Assembly (NCBI GenBank): GCA_016722705.1
Contig: JADKGN010000004.1
Coordinates: forward strand, 2,170,001 to 2,234,000
Source of the DNA: Candidatus Dechloromonas phosphoritropha
GTDB lineage: Bacteria; Pseudomonadota; Gammaproteobacteria; Burkholderiales; Rhodocyclaceae
Direction of reading: 5' to 3'
DNA: 64,000 nt
Shown: positions 53,361-61,800 of the stretch, piece after piece
How the letters are laid out: each line of letters opens with the position of its first letter
How positions within the stretch are numbered: position 1 is the stretch's first letter
Notes under the pieces: model-generated
The model's database searches: none
The model's input: the letters and a program-made list of their open reading frames with translations, nothing else
What the model was told of the DNA's origin: nothing
Position numbers and translations under genes: made by a program

Positions 53361-53423
53361 TGAATTTTCTGTTCAATCTAAAATTGAATAATTAATTCAA
53401 TTTTAGATTGAAGTAGGTTCAAT
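53359..53423. promoter_or_regulatory. Double palindromic operator between mod and its regulator
   Basis: A perfect 18-bp inverted repeat with a 5-base spacer (53372-53389 and 53395-53412). Each arm is itself a dyad TTCAAT-N5-ATTGAA (53372-53388 and 53396-53412), 24 bases apart. Half sites flank it: ATTGAA at 53359-53364 over the mod start, TTCAAT at 53418-53423. Probable binding site of the divergent HTH protein. Confidence 0.85.
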
Positions 53424-53455
53424 TCGGTACTGAACGGAAGATTTAACTTCCGCGC

Positions 53456-53845
53456 ATGGATGAGAAAGCCGAATTTGCCGAACGCTTGAAGCAAGCCATG
53501 CTCGCTGCTGGCTATGAGCCACGGCCTTCAGTGATCGAGCGCGAGTTCAATCAGCGGTACTGGGGACGTTCGATTTCCTTCCAGGCCGCGAGGCAATGGT
53601 TGCTCGGCAAGGCCGTACCGCAGCAAGACAAGCTTCAAATCCTCGCCGACTGGCTCAAGATCGAGCCGCAAATTCTGCGCTTCGGCGGCGAAGCGATCCG
53701 CTCGGTTCAGGAAAAGAAAAAGCGCTGGGAAGAAGCCGTCACCGGACCCGAGCGCGAGGTACTGGAGGCCTTCGTCAACCTGCCGGCGCCGCAGAAGAAG
53801 GTGGCGCGCGAGGTGATCCTCGCGCTGGCCAAGGTCAGTAGCTGA
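53456..53845 (+). CDS. HTH transcriptional regulator, probable R-M control protein
   Basis: A 129-residue protein. A lambda-repressor-like HTH (about 5-75) reads FQAARQWLLGKAVPQQDKLQ followed by ILADWLKIEPQILRFG. The C-terminal half is helical (KKKRWEEAVTGPEREVLEAF). It is transcribed away from mod-res, with a double palindrome between them, so it probably represses or times the restriction system and itself. A small stem GGAAG/CTTCC sits just before its ATG. It ends convergent to the next gene, six bases apart. Confidence 0.78.
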   Translation: MDEKAEFAERLKQAMLAAGYEPRPSVIEREFNQRYWGRSISFQAARQWLLGKAVPQQDKLQILADWLKIEPQILRFGGEAIRSVQEKKKRWEEAVTGPEREVLEAFVNLPAPQKKVAREVILALAKVSS

Positions 53846-53851
53846 AGCAGA

Positions 53852-54814
53852 TCAAGCGCCGCAACATTTCTTGTATTTCTTGCCCGAGCCGCAAGGGCAT
53901 GGTTCGTTACGGCCAACCTTGGGCGTTGCTCGGTTAAGGCCGCTATTGCTTGGTGCGGCCTCGCCGGCCAGCGGGGGTCTGGCTGGCAAGTCATGGAAGC
54001 GATCCGAGAAGCAATGCCACGTTTGCATGTCGCCAATCGCATCGGGCACGTAAGGCTGCTTGTAGGAAAGGAAACTGTCGAGGCGTTCGGCCAGTGGGCG
54101 CTCCAGTTCCCTGCCATACCAGCCGATGCTGGCAACTTGCGGATCCAGGACGCCAGCATTCCACCATCTCTGAATCGTCGGCAGGTGCACTGATGTTCCG
54201 ATGTCCGCCAGCGCGCCGGCCAAGGCATCCATGAGCAATTCGTCGCTCCGCGTATTCACCGTCGCGGGTTGTTCGCTGATCCAGAGCATTGTCTGGTCGC
54301 CCCGCGCACACAACCATTCGAGTAGTTGCTCGGCCGGGGAATCGCCGGCAATTACGCGGCTGACGAGGGCGCCAACCATCATATGGCGCGCCCATTCGGA
54401 ATATTGGCGATTTTCGATGAAGTCACGAATCAGGCTTTCATCGTCACAGACTGCGGCAACGCAGCGGTGAAAGGATTCGGTCAGGTGATCGCCAAGGGCT
54501 TCGTCCAGGGCGGCCTCGGGGAGCGCGGCAATGCGCAGCAGCGGCCGCAAGGCTCGGGTCTCCCTTCTCTGGGCCAGCAGATGCATGGCGTGCAGATGAA
54601 ACATCGACTCGGCCATTTCGTCCGGGTCGCCGGATATCCGCTCCAGTTCGGCTATCAGGCACTCATAATGTTCGCCATCGTTCAGCACCGCTCGCGCCGC
54701 CAGAACCGGATAGCCGCGGCGCGGGCTGCGGAATGAATTCAGTATGTCTTCCCAGTTCAAGGTCTGTCCTTCCGGCAGGGGGGCGTTGGTGTGGTTGGCT
54801 ATGTTTGCGATCAA
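53852..54814 (-). CDS. DUF1186-like protein with C-terminal SEC-C zinc motif
   Basis: A 320-residue protein. The body is helical and resembles DUF1186 repeat proteins (LNDGEHYECLIAELERIS, then SMFHLHAMHLLAQ and LESFHRCV-like helices). The end is VGRNEPCPCGSGKKYKKCCG, a SEC-C zinc motif like that at the end of SecA. SEC-C binds zinc and can contact SecB or ribosomes in SecA; here it is an extra domain on an unrelated body. It is divergent from secA, with 116 bases between the starts. Role unknown. Confidence 0.8.
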   Translation of the reverse strand: MIANIANHTNAPLPEGQTLNWEDILNSFRSPRRGYPVLAARAVLNDGEHYECLIAELERISGDPDEMAESMFHLHAMHLLAQRRETRALRPLLRIAALPEAALDEALGDHLTESFHRCVAAVCDDESLIRDFIENRQYSEWARHMMVGALVSRVIAGDSPAEQLLEWLCARGDQTMLWISEQPATVNTRSDELLMDALAGALADIGTSVHLPTIQRWWNAGVLDPQVASIGWYGRELERPLAERLDSFLSYKQPYVPDAIGDMQTWHCFSDRFHDLPARPPLAGEAAPSNSGLNRATPKVGRNEPCPCGSGKKYKKCCGA

Positions 54815-54930
54815 ACCGCCAAGCGATACGGCAATTCTATTGGATTTCGGCTCTATGCGACGGGCGGGGCGTACATGCTAGAATCGCTGCTTCGCTGCTT
54901 TGCTGCAGTGCGCAACCACACTCCATCGCG

Positions 54931-57642
<2,712 letters not shown>

Positions 57643-57649
57643 CCCGTCG

Positions 57650-57678
57650 AGGCACCCGTGAGGTGCCTTGATGTTTTT
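57650..57678 (+). terminator. Hairpin with T tract between secA and argJ
   Basis: AGGCACC (57650-57656) pairs with GGTGCCT (57662-57668) around CGTGA, followed by TGATGTTTTT. It starts seven bases after the secA stop and ends just before the argJ ribosome site (GGAG at 57679). It should weaken read-through from secA into argJ. Confidence 0.65.
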
Positions 57679-57691
57679 GGAGTCAAATGGA

Positions 57692-58918
57692 ATGCCAGTG
57701 AATTACGCCACCCCTGACGCCGATCAGATACTTCCGGTGGCCGGCGTCCGCCTCGGTGTCGCCGAGGCCGGGATTCGCAAGAAAGACCGGCGTGATCTGA
57801 CACTGGTTGCGCTGGATGCGGGATGCACGGTCGCCGGGGTATTCACCCAGAACCGTTTCTGTGCGGCACCGGTACAACTGTGCCGCGATCATCTGGCGGG
57901 TGGCAGGGAAATCCGCGCGCTGGTCATCAATACCGGCATCGCCAATGCCGGTACCGGCGAGTCAGGCCATCAGGCGGCGCAGGCCACGTGCGAGGCGGTC
58001 GGCGAACTGCTCGGCGTTGCCGCTGATCAGGTGCTGCCGTTCTCGACAGGCGTGATTCTCGAAAACCTGCCGGTCGACCGCATCAGGGCGGTCTTGCCGG
58101 CAGCGCTGGCCGACCTCGAGGCCGACAACTGGCATGCCGCCGCGCACGCCATCATGACAACCGACACCGTCGCCAAGGTTGCTTCACGGACGGTTGCGGT
58201 CAACGGCAAAAAAGTCACCATTTCCGGCATGTCCAAGGGTGCCGGCATGATCCGTCCGAACATGGCGACCATGCTTGGATTCGTTGCCACCGATGCCGGC
58301 ATCGCGCAGGCCATGCTCGACAGGCTGGTCAAGGAGGCCGCTGACCAATCGTTCAACCGCATCACCGTCGATGGCGACACGTCGACCAACGATTCCTTCA
58401 TCATGATCGCCAGCGGCCGGTCGGGAGCCGTGTTTGCGGAGGAGTCCGATGCCGGCTGGGCCGAGGTCGGGGCGGCGATCATCGCGCTTGCGCTCGAACT
58501 GGCGCAGGCCATAGTCCGCGATGGCGAGGGCGCCACCAAGTTCATCACGGTGGCCATCGACGGCGGCAAGGACAGCGGAGAATGCCGCCAGGTCGGCTAC
58601 GCAATCGGCCACTCGCCGCTAGTCAAGACGGCCTTCTTCGCTTCTGACCCGAACCTCGGGCGGATTCTCGCCGCTATCGGCTATGCCGGAATCCAAGATC
58701 TCGATGTCGATGGAGTCAGGGTCTGGCTTGACGACGTATTGGTCGCCGAGAACGGCGGGCGGGCCGAGGCTTATCAGGAGCAGGATGGTGCACGGGTCAT
58801 GGAACAGGCGGAAATCACGATCCGCGTCGATCTCGGTCGCGGACACGCCGCTGCCAAGGTTTACACCTGCGATTTTTCTTACGATTACGTCAGAATCAAC
58901 GCCGATTACCGGAGTTAA
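57692..58918 (+). CDS. argJ: Bifunctional ornithine acetyltransferase / N-acetylglutamate synthase ArgJ
   Basis: About 408 residues. Start at ATG 57692 (MPVNYATPDADQILPVAG), nine bases after GGAG; in-frame starts at 57668 and 57671 lack a ribosome site. The self-cleavage site is KGAGMIRPNMATMLGF, with Thr193 as the new N-terminal nucleophile of the beta chain. Other motifs: VFTQNRFCAAPVQLCRDHL, NTGIANAGTGESG, FNRITVDGDTSTNDSF. It recycles the acetyl group in arginine synthesis. A strong terminator follows. Confidence 0.95.
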   Translation: MPVNYATPDADQILPVAGVRLGVAEAGIRKKDRRDLTLVALDAGCTVAGVFTQNRFCAAPVQLCRDHLAGGREIRALVINTGIANAGTGESGHQAAQATCEAVGELLGVAADQVLPFSTGVILENLPVDRIRAVLPAALADLEADNWHAAAHAIMTTDTVAKVASRTVAVNGKKVTISGMSKGAGMIRPNMATMLGFVATDAGIAQAMLDRLVKEAADQSFNRITVDGDTSTNDSFIMIASGRSGAVFAEESDAGWAEVGAAIIALALELAQAIVRDGEGATKFITVAIDGGKDSGECRQVGYAIGHSPLVKTAFFASDPNLGRILAAIGYAGIQDLDVDGVRVWLDDVLVAENGGRAEAYQEQDGARVMEQAEITIRVDLGRGHAAAKVYTCDFSYDYVRINADYRS

Positions 58919-58956
58919 GAAAATAGCTTGTCCGGTGAGTGCCGGAATGTTCCGCT

Positions 58957-58982
58957 AAGCCCGCGTAAATGCGGGCTTTTTA
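58957..58982 (+). terminator. Rho-independent terminator after argJ
   Basis: AAGCCCGC (58957-58964), loop GTAAAT, GCGGGCTT (58971-58978), then a T run. It is the clearest intrinsic terminator in the window and the last feature that clearly belongs to the host before the integrative element. Confidence 0.9.
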
Positions 58983-59025
58983 GTCTGTATCGTTCCGCAG
59001 CGTTCCATTGACTACTGGTAACAAT

Positions 59026-59095
59026 GCGGGTATAAAAGCGGGTATGGATGGCCTATACCCGATTCTGAAAAGCGGGTACAACAAAAACACGGGTA
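59026..59095. promoter_or_regulatory. Five iterated CGGGTA sites before the integrase gene
   Basis: GCGGGTAT at 59026-59033 and 59038-59045, its inverse ATACCCG at 59055-59061, GCGGGTA at 59072-59078, and CGGGTA at 59090-59095. Five copies in 70 bases on both strands directly before int suggest arm-type integrase sites or regulator sites near an attachment end. Confidence 0.65.
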
Positions 59096-59133
59096 CGGGC
59101 CAATGACCAAAGCATTTTATGAAGAGGCTTCCC

Positions 59134-60396
59134 ATGCTCGGCGACACAACAATCCGCAACACGAAGGCGACCACAGGCCCGATCAAGCTAACAGATGGAA
59201 ACGGGCTGTACATTGAAGTTCGCCCGAACGGCTCGAAGCTGTGGCGCTACAGATACAAAATCGACGGCAAGGAGAATCTGTTTGCCATGGGCGGCTACTG
59301 CCAACCGCCACTTGGCGAGAGCGAAGAAGAAGCCAAAGAGCGTCGGAGCGGACGGCGTTTTACGCTGGCAGAGGCAAGGGGAGAGCGCGAACGCTGCCGG
59401 GGATTGGTCAAGCAAGGCATCCACCCCTCGCACCAACAAAGAACGGAAACCCTGCGCCGGTCTGTTGAGTCGGCAAGTACGTTCAAAGCGGTGGCCGAAA
59501 CGTGGATAGAGGAAAACGAAAGGGTTTGGTCCGGGAACTACACGCGCCAAATCAAACAGAGATTTGTCGGGGATGCCTATCCATTCATTGGCTTCCTGCC
59601 TATCAAGACTGTGACCCCGGCGCACGTCAAAGACGTTTTGAAGCGCGTAGAAAAGCGCGGCGCGCCAAGTGTCGCCAAGCTGTTGAAAACATGGATTGGC
59701 GGTGTATTCAGATACGCAGCCGGGGAACTGATGGTCGAGACTGACCCCACCTGGCCGCTACGCAACACCATCAAGGCACCCAAGACCCAACACATTGCAC
59801 ACCTGACCGCGAAGGAAATACCGCCCTTCTTGCAGGCCGTCGAAAATGTGCAGGCCGAACAGGTTACAGCAAGCGCCGTTAAGCTGCTGTGGCTGACGAT
59901 GGTTCGCACCGTTGAATTGCGCGGTGCGGAATGGAGCGAGTTTGATTTTGAAATCGGCGTTTGGACGGTTCCAGCCGAGCGGATAAAAATGCGCGAAAAG
60001 CACATGGTTCCACTGCAGACGCAAGCCATTCAACTGTTGCAAGCATTGCAGACGATGACGGGCCGGGGGCGGTATGTCTTTCCGGGGCGCAAGGATCGTG
60101 ACCAGCCATTGACCCATGAGGGTATTCGCGACGTGTTCAACCGAGCAGGGTATGCCGGTAAATTCTCGCCGCACGGTACTCGTTCCACGTTTTCAACCTA
60201 CTTCAACGAGGCCGGGGCTGACCACGACGTTATCGAGTTGATCCTGGCCCACAAGGATAGAGACAAAATCCGTAGCGCCTACAACCACGCAAAAAAGCTG
60301 GATCAACGGCGGGCACTGTTGCAGCAATGGGCTGACCTGACAGACGCCTGGCGGGAAGGCGTCAAGGTTTTGCCGTTCAAGAATCAGGCGGCGTAA
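59134..60396 (+). CDS. int: Tyrosine recombinase (P4-type integrase)
   Basis: About 420 residues. The N-terminal DUF4102-like domain has KLTDGNGLYIEVRPNGSKLW and RYRYKIDGKE; a core-binding domain follows (about 115-210). The catalytic set is Arg258 (TMVRTVELRG), His347 and Arg350 (SPHGTRSTF), His373 (AHKDRD) and Tyr383 (SAYNHA). All are present, so it is probably active. Start at ATG 59134 after AGAGG; an in-frame ATG at 59119 lacks a ribosome site. It lies just after argJ and opens an integrative element running out of the window. Confidence 0.92.
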   Translation: MLGDTTIRNTKATTGPIKLTDGNGLYIEVRPNGSKLWRYRYKIDGKENLFAMGGYCQPPLGESEEEAKERRSGRRFTLAEARGERERCRGLVKQGIHPSHQQRTETLRRSVESASTFKAVAETWIEENERVWSGNYTRQIKQRFVGDAYPFIGFLPIKTVTPAHVKDVLKRVEKRGAPSVAKLLKTWIGGVFRYAAGELMVETDPTWPLRNTIKAPKTQHIAHLTAKEIPPFLQAVENVQAEQVTASAVKLLWLTMVRTVELRGAEWSEFDFEIGVWTVPAERIKMREKHMVPLQTQAIQLLQALQTMTGRGRYVFPGRKDRDQPLTHEGIRDVFNRAGYAGKFSPHGTRSTFSTYFNEAGADHDVIELILAHKDRDKIRSAYNHAKKLDQRRALLQQWADLTDAWREGVKVLPFKNQAA

Positions 60397-60475
60397 AGGT
60401 TTGCTGCGCCTAATCCGACGGGACGAAAACCGGGCACCCTAGTGGCGCGGCTTCTGATTCAAAGGCGATGTGTAA

Positions 60476-61093
60476 ATGGGGGACAACATGGAAAGTCTGG
60501 ATTACTGGCGACTATGCGATGAATTGAGCATCATTCAGGCGGCGTTATTGCTTGTCGAGTGCGACCCGGGCAGTAATGGATATGTGGAGAACTGGGAAAT
60601 GCACGAAAGGCCGCATGGCTACGAAGCCGCAAAGACAGCGATAACCAATACTTTCCGGCGCGGGACGATCAAAGGGCGGCTGATCCCAATTTATGAATAT
60701 GACATCAACGGGAACCAGTGCGGTGCAATCGACGACTCAATAAACCTTGTCGAGTCGCGGGTGGATGTTGAATCCCTGCGGCAATGGCTGGCAACCCGTG
60801 GCATCCGCACCGGCTTTTTCTTTCCGGCTGCGACCGATGCTCCCGATTACCTTGACCCGAAGAACCCTCGCTATGCGCCCAAACTGGCAGCGGCAGTTCG
60901 AGCGTGGCTGGCTGTTACCAACCTGAACGGCAAGACACCGAAGCAGGCATTGGCGAAATGGCTAAGGGAACACGCGGCGGAATTCGGCATGACCGACGAC
61001 GAAGGAAAGCCTAACGAAACCGGAATCGAGGAAGCCGCGAAGGTCGCGAATTGGCAACCCGGCGGCGGCGCACCAAAGACCCCCGGCGAGTAA
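60476..61093 (+). CDS. Island-encoded hypothetical protein
   Basis: A 205-residue soluble protein, start MGDNMESLDYWRLCDELSII at 60476 (ATG 60488 is possible). The middle has RLIPIYEYDINGNQCGAIDD. The C-terminal region RYAPKLAAAVRAWLAVTNLN, then ALAKWLREHAAEFGMTDDEG and EEAAKVANWQPGGGAP, resembles short proteins seen beside integrases on proteobacterial islands. No catalytic motif. It may be a DNA-binding or regulatory protein of the element; that is inferred from context. Confidence 0.65.
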   Translation: MGDNMESLDYWRLCDELSIIQAALLLVECDPGSNGYVENWEMHERPHGYEAAKTAITNTFRRGTIKGRLIPIYEYDINGNQCGAIDDSINLVESRVDVESLRQWLATRGIRTGFFFPAATDAPDYLDPKNPRYAPKLAAAVRAWLAVTNLNGKTPKQALAKWLREHAAEFGMTDDEGKPNETGIEEAAKVANWQPGGGAPKTPGE

Positions 61094-61173
61094 TCCACCC
61101 ACCCCCAAGAGCCTTGCCAATACTGGTTTTCAAGGCTGGCGCGGTTTTGAACCTACCCACCCCCTACCAAGGG

Positions 61174-61213
61174 AACCCGCCCACCCCATCCCCATTTTTC
61201 GGGGCGGGTTTTC
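61174..61213 (+). terminator. Possible terminator before the AlpA-like gene
   Basis: AACCCGCCC (61174-61182) pairs with GGGCGGGTT (61202-61210) around a 19-base loop and runs into TTT. Nearby CCCACCCC repeats (about 61094-61105, 61154-61165, 61179-61194) make the strand unusually C-rich. Confidence 0.5.
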
Positions 61214-61303
61214 TGAACCTGCCCGGCTATTCTGAGGGCGGCGTGATGTATTCAATGCGAAACCATGCCGGTACGTTCCGGCGAATGCTAAGGAATTACG
61301 AGC

Positions 61304-61540
61304 ATGGCCGCACAAATCAATCACGCCCTTACCATCCTACGTCGCAAGCAGGTTGAGGCCCGCACCGGGCTTTCCCGTTCCACGATCTACGCCAAGCTGC
61401 GCCGAAACCCGAAGCGCCCGAGCGACTACGACCCGACCTTCCCTGTTCCGGTTTCCATCGGCGCGAAGGCCGTTGGCTGGATCGAGTCGGAGCTAGACGC
61501 CTGGCTGACCGCCCAAATCCAAAAGAGCCGTAAGGCATAG
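61304..61540 (+). CDS. AlpA-family transcriptional regulator
   Basis: A 78-residue winged-helix/MerR-like excisionase protein. The core is RRKQVEARTGLSRSTIYAKL followed by PTFPVPVSIGAKAVGWIESE and LDAWL, the usual AlpA/phage_AlpA layout. Family members activate excision or replication genes of P4-like elements. Position between int and the primase gene fits that role. Confidence 0.88.
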   Translation: MAAQINHALTILRRKQVEARTGLSRSTIYAKLRRNPKRPSDYDPTFPVPVSIGAKAVGWIESELDAWLTAQIQKSRKA

Positions 61541-61548
61541 GGGCGATC

Positions 61549-61800
61549 ATGAGCGACAAGAAAAAAGCCGTCGGGGCAGGCACCCCCACGACTTCAAATA
61601 CCAATTTCGATAGCCGCAATTATACCAAATCTAATCTGCTGATAGGTTGGCTCAATCTGGCTAAACCGTCACGTAGTCGTCAGCAAAAACACAGATGGCA
61701 ACGCGGTAAGCAACAAGGCCAGATTGACGCCTACATGGCCGGGCAACTGGCCTTGCTGGCCGTGATTGCTTTTCTGATCGCCAGTGGGGTGATGCCATGA
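61549..61800 (+). CDS. Small hypothetical protein with C-terminal TM segment
   Basis: An 83-residue protein: Lys/Thr/Asn-rich start (KKKAVGAGTPTTSNTNF), a basic centre (KPSRSRQQKHRWQRGKQQGQ), and one hydrophobic tail AGQLALLAVIAFLIASGV. It starts nine bases after the AlpA-like gene and its stop overlaps the start of the primase gene (ATGA), so all three are probably one operon. No family recognised. Confidence 0.6.
   Translation: MSDKKKAVGAGTPTTSNTNFDSRNYTKSNLLIGWLNLAKPSRSRQQKHRWQRGKQQGQIDAYMAGQLALLAVIAFLIASGVMP

Noticed and set aside
54733..54930. Upstream extension of secA
   Set aside because: Overlaps the divergent SEC-C gene start; SecA proteins start at the MISGLLRKVF-like sequence found at 54931.
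58919..59118. tRNA or tmRNA gene as attachment site of the element
   Set aside because: No cloverleaf or T-loop sequence was found; only the argJ terminator and the CGGGTA sites are present.
61094..61200. CCCACCCC repeats as replication iterons
   Set aside because: Spacing and sequence vary and the tract is simply C-rich; no AT-rich region is next to it.
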